Source of the DNA: Nitrospirota bacterium
GTDB taxonomy: Bacteria; Nitrospirota; Thermodesulfovibrionia; Thermodesulfovibrionales; SM23-35
Assembly: GCA_016212245.1 (NCBI GenBank)
Contig: JACRGU010000113.1
Coordinates: 1 to 6,081, forward strand
Direction: 5' to 3'
DNA length: 6,081 bases
Below, piece after piece: positions 1 through 4,977 of the stretch (positions are counted from its first letter, which is position 1; the number at the start of each line of letters is the position of its first letter). Position numbers and translations under genes: made by a program. Below the pieces are notes generated by a model. It searched no databases and was not told where the DNA came from. It saw only the letters and a program-made list of their open reading frames with translations.

Positions 1-1
1 G

Positions 2-442
2 CTAATATTATATATTCCTCCGGTGGTAGCCAAGTCTAGGTCAAAAACTGTTAGTACTGAGAGTGCCACTGATGCCTTGAAGGATATTTTCTATTTGTGG
101 AGCGATGAAAAGTTCGAAGACCTTTACGAATACGGTTTAAAAACCAGACGGGCATATATTGATAGAGATACCTTTGTATCAAAGATGAAGGGAAAGTCGT
201 GGGGTATAAAAAAGGCATGGGCTGCAATCCAGAATATTAAGGTTGTTGCAGTATCTTCTAAATTAGTGACGCTTAGTGCTGAAATAGGCTATAGGAATAA
301 GATTACGCTTGCTGAATTTACCCGTGTGGAGAATTTTACCCTTTACCCTGAAGGTGACAGATGGAAGATAAACCTGCATAAGCTTTTAACATTGCCGCGT
401 CCTGAGGGGAAAATAGTTAAAAGGCATAAACCTTCATTGTAG
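2..442 (+). CDS. Probable exported NTF2-like protein of unknown function (5' end outside window)
   Basis: The frame is open from the first bases of the window, so the GTG at 23 is probably not the real start. The residues before it read LILYIPPV and run into VVA-KSRS, which resembles the end of a signal-peptide hydrophobic core followed by a signal peptidase I site. Only a short N-terminal piece is therefore likely missing. The remaining 139 residues (counted from 23) look like a small alpha+beta fold of the NTF2/SnoaL kind. An N-terminal helical part (about 14-40, with F23, W26 and F31) is followed by basic and aromatic segments. Alternating hydrophobic strands come last (about 72-90 and 98-121, including EFTRVENF and DRWKINLHKL). 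No catalytic motif is recognised. It ends at TAG 440-442 with a basic tail. The downstream haem-motif segment is in the +1 frame and overlaps this end. The fold assignment is inference; the open reading frame itself is well supported by its composition. Confidence 0.6.
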   Translation, partial: LILYIPPVVAKSRSKTVSTESATDALKDIFYLWSDEKFEDLYEYGLKTRRAYIDRDTFVSKMKGKSWGIKKAWAAIQNIKVVAVSSKLVTLSAEIGYRNKITLAEFTRVENFTLYPEGDRWKINLHKLLTLPRPEGKIVKRHKPSL

Positions 443-584
443 AAGCTGCCACTCTGACATAGTTCAGGGTGAACATGTCAGAGTCTCGATGAATGTATGC
501 TTCCTCTGCCACCCCCTTATTGAACACGGCAAGATTAAGATGTCAAAAGACCTCGAAGAGATAATGGAGGGCAGGAAGAAATAA
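417..584 (+). pseudogene. c-type cytochrome fragment with two CXXCH haem motifs, no start codon before the first
   Basis: Frame 3 is open from just after a TAG at 414-416 to TAA 582-584. It encodes CRSCH at 438-452 and CFLCH at 498-512, about 15 residues apart, then a charged tail ending KDLEEIMEGRKK. CXXCH is the covalent haem c attachment site, and two in about 25 codons are very unlikely by chance. The spacing and the GEHVRV segment between them resemble small multihaem (cytochrome c3-like) proteins of anaerobes. No ATG, GTG or TTG precedes the first motif; the first ATG, at 489, would leave one haem site. No signal peptide is encoded, although haem c attachment needs export. It is therefore either a remnant of a larger cytochrome or the C-terminus of the preceding exported protein separated by a frameshift (+1). 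A separate functional gene seems least likely. The call as haem-motif coding sequence is firm; its state is uncertain. Confidence 0.5.
451..484 (+). repeat. Strong inverted repeat (hairpin) inside the cytochrome fragment
   Basis: The arm ACTCTGACAT (451-460) is the exact reverse complement of ATGTCAGAGT (475-484). Inside it, GTTCA (462-466) pairs with TGAAC (470-474), leaving a single bulged A at 461 and a GGG loop. This gives 15 base pairs in 34 nt. No T-run follows on either strand, so it does not look like an intrinsic terminator. It begins 8 nt after the TAG that ends the preceding gene and lies between the two CXXCH motifs. It could be a REP-like palindromic element or an RNA structure affecting translation; which one cannot be decided here. 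Confidence 0.7.
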
Positions 585-614
585 TATATGTAAAAGTTTT
601 TGGAATATTATCAC

Positions 615-701
615 TGGTGCCGGTGGTGGGAGTCGAACCCACACGGGGTTTCCCCCACCGGATTTTGAGTCCGGCGCGTCTGCCAGTTCCACCACACCGG
701 C
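615..701 (-). tRNA. tRNA-Leu (anticodon CAA)
   Basis: Read on the minus strand, the 5' acceptor arm GCCGGTG (701-695) pairs with CACCGGC, which is followed by discriminator A at 618 and an encoded CCA at 617-615. The anticodon stem is CCGGA/TCCGG around the loop CTCAAAA, giving anticodon CAA for UUG codons. A long variable arm with GGGG/CCCC makes it a class II tRNA, as expected for leucine. The T arm is GTGGG-TTCGACT-CCCAC. With a C at position 34 it would not be a substrate for the U34 modification made by MnmE, encoded nearby. It follows the DUF6485-type gene on the same strand with no clear promoter of its own, so co-transcription is possible. No terminator is evident beyond 615. Confidence 0.97.
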
Positions 702-710
702 ATCCTTTAA

Positions 711-748
711 AGTTCTAAGTTAAAAGTAGAAAGTTAAAAGTTTTAAGA
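711..748 (+). repeat. Heptameric tandem repeat array next to tRNA-Leu
   Basis: Five consecutive 7-bp units begin at 711, 718, 725, 732 and 739, all starting AGT. Four begin AGTT, and two are exactly AGTTAAA. A partial unit (AGA) follows at 746-748. The array starts 9 nt outside the 5' end of tRNA-Leu, so it would lie in the 5' leader of the precursor tRNA. It contains no plausible coding sequence. The period and degenerate consensus recall the short tandemly repeated repetitive sequences (STRR) described in cyanobacteria; membership of that class is an analogy only. Confidence 0.75.
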
Positions 749-752
749 CAGA

Positions 753-787
753 AACTCTTAAGTTTCAACTCGTAACTTGTAACTCGT
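753..787 (-). repeat. Second heptameric array, opposite orientation
   Basis: Units of 7 bp start at 753, 760, 767, 774 and 781. AACTCGT occurs twice (767 and 781) and AACTTGT once between them; the unit at 760 is divergent. On the minus strand these read as AGTTNNN heptamers, the same family as the array at 711-748 but inverted. Four nucleotides separate the two arrays. The array ends 2 nt before the stop codon of the DUF6485-type gene, so the whole gap between that gene and tRNA-Leu is essentially repeat. Confidence 0.65.
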
Positions 788-789
788 TA

Positions 790-984
790 CTATTTCTTGT
801 GCATACGTATAAAACTTTCTATAGAGCGGTCATATGTCCTTTCATATTCTTTATTGAAGAAGCATGCTGGTAGCTCTCCATTTCTTCTGTGATAATGGAG
901 GCATTCACAGCATCTACTTTTTCTCTCGCACGGCTCATATGTGCAGATACAGTATTTCTTAAATTTTTCCTGTATGCATTCCAT
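790..984 (-). CDS. Small cysteine-rich protein of the DUF6485 type
   Basis: This 64-residue protein has eight cysteines, at 3, 12, 14, 19, 25, 26, 28 and 41. The pattern includes CxC, a CCxC cluster (25-28) and a lone Cys in PACFF. The TYEPC, CCECL, NGELPACFF and TYDRSIE segments match my memory of the DUF6485 family, small proteins of anaerobic bacteria and archaea with no established function. The cysteine arrangement suggests zinc or iron-sulphur binding, which is inference. There is no signal peptide or membrane segment, so it is probably cytoplasmic. The start is well supported: AAGGAGT lies 7 nt upstream of the ATG. It follows mnmE by 55 nt on the same strand and precedes tRNA-Leu. No terminator is seen between it and mnmE, so it may end the mnmE transcript. 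Confidence 0.85.
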   Translation of the reverse strand: MECIQEKFKKYCICTYEPCERKSRCCECLHYHRRNGELPACFFNKEYERTYDRSIESFIRMHKK

Positions 985-1039
985 AATAGACTCCTTTTTT
1001 AATTTACCATACTATCCGAAAATAGAGATAGAGCCACGA

Positions 1040-2431
1040 CTATTTCCCGATACAGAAATCATTAAATATCCTGTTCAGTATATCCTCTGTTGTGACAGCT
1101 CCGACGATCTCACCGAGCCTGTCGAGGGGATCCCTAAGCTCGAGGGCAAGGATTTCGAGTGGTTGATTATCTATTAATGCAGACATTGCCTTATTGAGTG
1201 ATGCCTTAGCATTCTCGATTGCAGTCTTGTGCCTTAGATTTGTAATAACAACCCCTTCTCTTTCCTCCCTCCAGTCCTTTAGACATAAATCGAATATCCT
1301 ATCCTTTAGTTCCTCGAGACCATCGCCTCTGGTTGCAGAGATATTCAGGATGCAAGATGCATGATTCATGATGCATGATGTGATTATATCTTCATCAAAT
1401 GCTGATGGGAGGTCGCACTTGTTTATGACAATAATTGCATTCTTACCCTTTATCTTCTCTATAACCTCGAAATCCTCATCCTTAAAAGGTTCACTACTGT
1501 CGAAGATGGCAATCACAAGGTCAGCATTCTCGATACTCTGAAGACTTCTTCTTACACCCTCCTTCTCAACAATATCCTGTACAGCTCTTATGCCTGCTGT
1601 ATCCATGATTCTAAGTGGAAGCCCATTTATATTCAGATACTCCTCGATCACATCCCTTGTTGTCCCTGGAACCTCTGTAACTATTGCCCTGTCTTTTTTA
1701 AGGAGTGCATTCAGGAGAGATGACTTCCCGACATTGGGTCTTCCAACGATTGCTGTTAAAAGTCCTTCCCTGAAGAACCTTGCCTCATCATAGGTCTTGA
1801 GGAGTGCTTGAAGTTCCCTGTCAATGTCCTTCATTGTTTCGGACATCTCCTCTTTTGATGCTGTCTCTATCTCATCCTCAGGGAAATCTATGTATGCCTC
1901 TACATGGGCACAGAGCTCTGTCAGCCTGTCTCTCAGTGCTGTTATCTTTTCAGAGAGACCGCCCTGAAGCTGCTCAATCGCAATCCTTCTGCTTTCATCC
2001 GTCTTAGAGCGTATAAGATCGAGTACTGCCTCTGCCTGGCTGAGGTCTATCCTTCCATTTATAAATGCCCTCTTAGTAAACTCCCCTGGCTCTGCAAGCC
2101 TTGCACCTTCTTTCAGGACAAGCTCAAGGGTCTTTCTGAGTGGAATCATTCCTCCATGACAGTTTATTTCAACGACATTCTCTTTTGTATAGGAGTAGGG
2201 AGAGCGCATAACTGTAACGAGCACTTCGTCAACCTCTTTGATAGTTGATGGGTTTTTTATATGGCCATAGATTACCCTGTGTGATTTTAAATCTTTGAGA
2301 GTCTTATTTTTTGGTGAGCTAAAGATTTTTTCTACTATCTCTATCGAGTCTTTTCCGCTCAGCCTCACAATCCCTATCCCCCCCTCACCAACAGGAGTGG
2401 ATATCGCAGCTATGGTATCATCTGTGAACAT
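1040..2431 (-). CDS. mnmE: tRNA uridine-5-carboxymethylaminomethyl modification GTPase MnmE (TrmE)
   Basis: MnmE works with MnmG to place the (carboxymethyl)aminomethyl group on wobble U34 of certain tRNAs, using a folate one-carbon donor and GTP hydrolysis in the cytoplasm. The 463 residues match the usual length of about 450-465. The N-terminal folate-binding and dimerisation domain starts with DTIAAISTP (about 1-120). A helical domain surrounds a Ras-like G domain: P-loop GRPNVGKS 230-237, G2 TTRD 257-260, G3 DTAG 277-280, G4 NKCD 337-340 and G5 SAT 365-367. The C-terminus is the diagnostic FCIGK (459-463) with the conserved Cys460. Oddly, residues 351-361, between G4 and G5, are encoded by a 7-bp tandem repeat. 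The ATG fits the family N-terminus, but no Shine-Dalgarno sequence precedes it. It lies 49 nt after yidC, with no jag between them. Confidence 0.98.
   Translation of the reverse strand: MFTDDTIAAISTPVGEGGIGIVRLSGKDSIEIVEKIFSSPKNKTLKDLKSHRVIYGHIKNPSTIKEVDEVLVTVMRSPYSYTKENVVEINCHGGMIPLRKTLELVLKEGARLAEPGEFTKRAFINGRIDLSQAEAVLDLIRSKTDESRRIAIEQLQGGLSEKITALRDRLTELCAHVEAYIDFPEDEIETASKEEMSETMKDIDRELQALLKTYDEARFFREGLLTAIVGRPNVGKSSLLNALLKKDRAIVTEVPGTTRDVIEEYLNINGLPLRIMDTAGIRAVQDIVEKEGVRRSLQSIENADLVIAIFDSSEPFKDEDFEVIEKIKGKNAIIVINKCDLPSAFDEDIITSCIMNHASCILNISATRGDGLEELKDRIFDLCLKDWREEREGVVITNLRHKTAIENAKASLNKAMSALIDNQPLEILALELRDPLDRLGEIVGAVTTEDILNRIFNDFCIGK
1349..1380 (-). repeat. Heptameric tandem repeat inside the mnmE coding sequence
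   Basis: On the plus strand the units are GATGCAA (1349), GATGCAT (1356), GATTCAT (1363) and GATGCAT (1370), followed by a partial GATG. Three 7-bp units equal seven codons, so the protein shows SCI twice, seven residues apart (352-354 and 359-361 of MnmE). The segment sits in the loop between G4 (NKCD) and G5 (SAT), where family members vary in length. Reading frame and downstream motifs are intact. The heptamer differs from those near the tRNAs but the period is the same. Confidence 0.75.
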
Positions 2432-2437
2432 ATATAT

Positions 2438-2466
2438 AGTATAACGCAGATAAAACCCTAAGGTAA
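2438..2466 (-). promoter_or_regulatory. Possible weak promoter immediately before mnmE
   Basis: On the minus strand TATACT (2443-2438) resembles a -10 box. At a 17-nt spacing, TTACCT (2466-2461) is a poor -35 match (3 of 6). Only 6 nt separate the -10 box from the mnmE ATG, so a transcript from here would be leaderless or nearly so. That would agree with the lack of a ribosome binding site. The region is A/T-rich and such matches arise by chance; read-through from yidC is the alternative. Confidence 0.25.
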
Positions 2467-2480
2467 TGAAGATGGGAAGT

Positions 2481-4061
2481 TTAAGATGCCTGTTTTGCGA
2501 GCTTCCTGTTCACATAGAACTGCTGGGCTATACTGAGGATGTTGTTTATGAGCCAGTAAAGGACAAGTCCTGATGCAAAGTTGAGGAACAGAAATGTGAA
2601 TATAATCGGCATAAGCATCATTATCTTGGCTTGTGTTGGATCCATGGATGTAGGTGTCATCTTCTGCTGGATTATCATGGTGACGCCCATGATTATGGGC
2701 AATGGACCTACAGCAAAGTCGCCGATTAAAGGAAACCATGAAGGGATGTGTCCAAAAAGAGAGTCGGGTGCAGAGAGGTCTTTTATCCATAGCATAAATG
2801 GTGCATCTCTCAGTTCTATGGCTATCAGCAATATCTTATAAAGTGCAAAGAATACAGGTATCTGAAGGAGTATTGGTAAGCAACCTCCCATAGGATTCAC
2901 CTTATACTTTTTATAAAGCTCCATCATTTCCTTCTGCACCCGCTGTGGGTCTTTCTTATATTTTTCTTTTATCTCAGCCAATCTCGGTTGTATTTCCTGC
3001 ATCTTCTTCATTGCCTTCTGACTTTTGTTAACGAGTGGGATAAAAGGTATTCTTACAATTGCAGTGAGAAGGACTATCGCCCATCCATAGTTTCCAAGAA
3101 GTTTATAAAAAAACTTCAGAATCCAGAAGAGAGGCAGGGCAATTATGGAGAAGAATCCGAAATCTATGATATGTTCGAGTCCTACATTAAGGGCCTTTAG
3201 CCTATCATATTCCTTTGGCCCGGCATACAGTATAAAGCTGTTTGTACCAGGCTTTCCCCTGAATGCGATAACAGGAGAATCCTTATGTTTCCATATCTTT
3301 GCCTCTTCCATATTTGTAAGCGGGACGAGAGAGGCAAAAAAATACTTATCTTCCTGTGCAATCCATTTCAGATTTTCCTTATAGCTTTTGGCTTCATTCA
3401 GTTTATTTGCATTAAACTCAGCCCTTTCACTTTCCTTAAGAAGCACAGGCCCTATATGTGTTGCTCTATCTTTATTATCATGGATGCCGAAATCAGTCCC
3501 GATGGTTATCCAGTATTCAGGCAGTCCTGAGACCTCGTCTTTAATATCGATTTTGTAAGTATCAGTATAAAATGTATATGTTCTTTTAACAGAGGAGCCT
3601 GAATCCATGTATTCAAATATAAGCAAATCTGACTTCTTATCCTTATCGAGTCTTATATCCTTTCCTCCTGCTTGGCCGGAAACATTAAAATTAACATCTG
3701 CTATGTCAAAGTCATCCTTTGACCCGAGACTTAAAGGAGGTTTTATGACGGGCTCTTTAAGGAGTACAATATTTTTGCCCTCTTTATCCTTATAGGTTTT
3801 TAGCTCATAGTATTTTAATGTCCCACCTTTTGTTGTAAAGATTGCCGAATATAGTTCAGTCTCGACCCTTATCTCTTTTTCTTCAGAGGGTATACCTTTA
3901 GTTACCGTGACCCCTATGGGCTTAATAGGTTTAGGCTCTTCTTTCTTTTCTACCTTTGCCTGTTTTTGAACCTGCTGTGGTTCAGGTTTAATAAAGAAGT
4001 ATTGATAGAGAAAGAGGACAGCAAATGCAAGTGCTATGGCAATAAGGGTTCTCGTCTCCAT
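2481..4061 (-). CDS. yidC: Membrane protein insertase YidC (Oxa1/Alb3 family)
   Basis: YidC inserts and folds inner-membrane proteins, alone or with SecYEG. The 526 residues have the full Gram-negative layout. An N-terminal anchor (about 5-23) is followed by a Lys/Pro/Glu-rich linker (24-60), a large periplasmic beta domain (about 60-290) and the conserved Oxa1-like core (about 300-515). The core has TM2 around 324-345 with the conserved hydrophilic-groove arginine (R337 in TAIVRIPF). A charged cytoplasmic hairpin (346-390) then leads to TM3 (394-416, after NPMGGCLP) and two more hydrophobic spans around 453-467 and 479-512. The C-tail is short and basic. The ATG lies 2 nt past the yidD stop with a weak ribosome site, suggesting translational coupling. 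Its partners rpmH, rnpA and yidD are upstream in the usual order. Confidence 0.98.
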   Translation of the reverse strand: METRTLIAIALAFAVLFLYQYFFIKPEPQQVQKQAKVEKKEEPKPIKPIGVTVTKGIPSEEKEIRVETELYSAIFTTKGGTLKYYELKTYKDKEGKNIVLLKEPVIKPPLSLGSKDDFDIADVNFNVSGQAGGKDIRLDKDKKSDLLIFEYMDSGSSVKRTYTFYTDTYKIDIKDEVSGLPEYWITIGTDFGIHDNKDRATHIGPVLLKESERAEFNANKLNEAKSYKENLKWIAQEDKYFFASLVPLTNMEEAKIWKHKDSPVIAFRGKPGTNSFILYAGPKEYDRLKALNVGLEHIIDFGFFSIIALPLFWILKFFYKLLGNYGWAIVLLTAIVRIPFIPLVNKSQKAMKKMQEIQPRLAEIKEKYKKDPQRVQKEMMELYKKYKVNPMGGCLPILLQIPVFFALYKILLIAIELRDAPFMLWIKDLSAPDSLFGHIPSWFPLIGDFAVGPLPIIMGVTMIIQQKMTPTSMDPTQAKIMMLMPIIFTFLFLNFASGLVLYWLINNILSIAQQFYVNRKLAKQAS

Positions 4062-4063
4062 TT

Positions 4064-4273
4064 CTATTTCACAGGGTCATACCCGCCAGGATGAAAGGGA
4101 TGACACCTCAGTATCCTCCTTATTGATAGATAGAGCCCCCTGAGGGCGCCATATTTATCTATAGCCTCCATCGAGTACGTAGAGCAGCTAGGGGTAAACC
4201 TGCAACTCACAGGAAACAACGGCGATACAATGTATTTATACAGCTTTATCAATGATATCAGTATTCTTTTCAT
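4064..4273 (-). CDS. yidD: Membrane protein insertion efficiency factor YidD
   Basis: YidD is a small membrane-associated protein that helps YidC-dependent insertion; its exact mechanism is not settled. The 69 residues carry the family signature: an amphipathic N-terminal helix (about 2-20), then CRFTPSCSTY with Cys24 and Cys30, YG at 41-42, and RCHPFHPGGYDPV with Cys57 near the C-terminus. Length is typical (about 70-85). The start is supported by GAGGA a few bases upstream of the ATG, inside the rnpA coding sequence. It overlaps the rnpA 3' end by 38 nt in a different frame and ends 2 nt before yidC. This tight packing indicates one transcript with coupled translation. Confidence 0.97.
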   Translation of the reverse strand: MKRILISLIKLYKYIVSPLFPVSCRFTPSCSTYSMEAIDKYGALRGLYLSIRRILRCHPFHPGGYDPVK

Positions 4274-4589
4274 AAATAATCCTCGACAGAAATCTCTTAA
4301 TATGTCTGATAAAATCTTCCAGCCCTGCCTCTACAGAGGACTTTCTGGTAATCAGGATAAAATCGCAATTCAAAGGAAACTCCTGTAAAAGCCTTCTCAT
4401 CGCCTCTCTCAAGAGGCGTTTTAGCCTGTTTCTTACAACTGCAGTGCCGACCTTTTTGCTGACAGAAAGGCCAAGGCGGTTGAAACCAAGTTCATTCGGC
4501 CTCGCATACATGATTAGATATTTTGAAGAGAAGACAAATCCATGCTTAAAGATCATATCAAAGTCATGTCTCTTTGTTAAAGGTTGCAG
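4236..4589 (-). CDS. rnpA: Ribonuclease P protein component, probable CTG start
   Basis: RnpA is the protein subunit that joins the catalytic RNA M1 to trim the 5' leaders of precursor tRNAs. The family RNR signature (VRNRLKRLLREAMRR) is at about 52-66 and the substrate-cleft basic residues are present. The first ATG (4556) would give only 106 residues and would cut off LTKRHDF, the conserved first helix of the family, which is clearly encoded in frame just upstream. No ATG, GTG or TTG occurs between that stretch and the in-frame TAA inside rpmH. A CTG at 4589-4587, giving MQPLTKRHDF and 117 residues, best matches family length. It lies 14 nt after the rpmH stop, with no strong ribosome site, so coupling to rpmH is likely. 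Identity is secure; the start is the uncertain part. The 3' end overlaps yidD by 38 nt. Confidence 0.9.
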   Translation of the reverse strand: MQPLTKRHDFDMIFKHGFVFSSKYLIMYARPNELGFNRLGLSVSKKVGTAVVRNRLKRLLREAMRRLLQEFPLNCDFILITRKSSVEAGLEDFIRHIKRFLSRIIYEKNTDIIDKAV

Positions 4590-4603
4590 GGATTTTCTGC
4601 GTT

Positions 4604-4744
4604 CTAAACGGCCAACCTTTTCCGTCCCTTGTTCCTTCTCCTCTTAAGAACCCTACGCCCGCCTGCAGAACTCATCCTCTCAAGAAAGCCGTGAGTCCTC
4701 CCTCTCTTGATTTTATGTGGATGGAATGTAGTATACGTCCCCAT
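4604..4744 (-). CDS. rpmH: 50S ribosomal protein L34
   Basis: L34 is a short, very basic protein of the large ribosomal subunit. The 46 residues are typical (44-47) and contain the hallmark stretches KIKRGRTHGF (11-20), LERM (21-24), GGRRVLKRRR (28-37) and the terminal NKGRKRLAV. The N-terminus, MGTYTTFHPH, is about two residues longer than the common MKRTYQPS form but aligns with it. GGAGAAGG lies just upstream of the ATG as ribosome site, and a strong promoter sits directly before it. It opens the rpmH-rnpA-yidD-yidC block, and rnpA follows within 14 nt. The gene is small enough to be lost by length cut-offs, but the call is firm. Confidence 0.97.
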   Translation of the reverse strand: MGTYTTFHPHKIKRGRTHGFLERMSSAGGRRVLKRRRNKGRKRLAV

Positions 4745-4763
4745 TGTCCTTCTCCAAATAAAA

Positions 4764-4793
4764 ATTATAAACTTTCACTAAAAACAAAGTCAA
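4764..4793 (-). promoter_or_regulatory. Sigma70-type promoter of the rpmH operon
   Basis: On the minus strand TTGACT (4793-4788) and a perfect TATAAT (4769-4764) are separated by 18 nt. Transcription would start near 4757, leaving a leader of only about 13 nt that consists mainly of the ribosome site. It lies between tRNA-Met and rpmH and would drive rpmH, rnpA, yidD, yidC and perhaps mnmE. The match is close to consensus (11 of 12). Confidence 0.8.
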
Positions 4794-4825
4794 GGTTTTG
4801 CGAGGTTTAGAGATTATAGATGTTC

Positions 4826-4902
4826 TGGTGGCGGTGCAGGGATTTGAACCCCGGACACTGCGGATATGAGCCGCATGCTCTGACCGACTGAGCTACACCG
4901 CC
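4826..4902 (-). tRNA. tRNA-Met (anticodon CAU), probably elongator
   Basis: On the minus strand the acceptor GGCGGTG (4902-4896) pairs with CACCGCC, followed by A and an encoded CCA (4828-4826). The D arm is TAGCTCAGTCGGTCAGAGCA. The anticodon stem TGCGG/CCGCA encloses CTCATAT, anticodon CAU, and the T arm is complete. A paired first base (G1-C72) and the lack of the GGG/CCC anticodon-stem pattern argue against initiator tRNA. Elongator Met is most likely. An isoleucine tRNA with lysidine at position 34 has the same genomic anticodon and cannot be fully excluded by eye. It lies between rodA and rpmH on the same strand, with no terminator seen after it. Confidence 0.93.
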
Positions 4903-4912
4903 ATCTAAAAAC

Positions 4913-4947
4913 AGTGATTAGTGAAGAGTGAATAGTTAAGAGTTTTA
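4913..4947 (+). repeat. Heptameric tandem repeat array next to tRNA-Met
   Basis: Five 7-bp units begin at 4913, 4920, 4927, 4934 and 4941. The first three start AGTG and the last two AGTT. The last two units match the end of the array at 711-748 (AGTTAA, then AGTTTTA) with one difference in 14 bases. It starts 10 nt outside the tRNA 5' end, in the same orientation relative to the tRNA as the array at tRNA-Leu. Confidence 0.75.
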
Positions 4948-4949
4948 AA

Positions 4950-4977
4950 ATTATAACAAAAAAGCCTGCTCAGTAAA
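4950..4977 (-). promoter_or_regulatory. Candidate promoter for tRNA-Met
   Basis: On the minus strand TATAAT (4955-4950) is preceded, at 16 nt, by TTTACT (4977-4972), a 4-of-6 match to the -35 consensus that overlaps the end of rodA. A start near 4943 would place the heptamer array in the 5' leader that RNase P removes. The -10 is perfect but the region is A/T-rich, so this is tentative. Confidence 0.5.

Noticed and set aside
451..484. Hairpin as an intrinsic transcription terminator
   Set aside because: No run of T follows the hairpin on the plus strand, and none follows it in the minus-strand direction, so the second half of a terminator is missing.
711..787. CRISPR-like array
   Set aside because: The units are contiguous 7-mers without spacers; CRISPR repeats are longer and separated by unique spacers.
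941..1177. Plus-strand open frame opposite the DUF6485-type gene and the mnmE 3' end
   Set aside because: It overlaps two well-supported minus-strand genes and resembles no protein family.
1590..2248. Plus-strand open frames inside mnmE
   Set aside because: They are antisense shadows of the conserved GTPase and folate-binding coding sequence.
2458..2790. Second minus-strand open frame over the yidC 3' end
   Set aside because: It lies in another frame within the conserved YidC core, with the low-complexity composition of an out-of-frame reading.
4574..4810. Plus-strand open frame of 78 codons
   Set aside because: It is the antisense of rpmH and its promoter region; the minus strand encodes a clear L34.
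4813..4818. Extra TATAAT between tRNA-Met and rpmH
   Set aside because: No acceptable -35 hexamer lies 16-18 nt upstream; that position falls within the tRNA gene.
4956..4972. Intrinsic terminator after rodA
   Set aside because: There is a T-run on the minus strand after the stop codon, but I could find no stable GC-rich stem before it.
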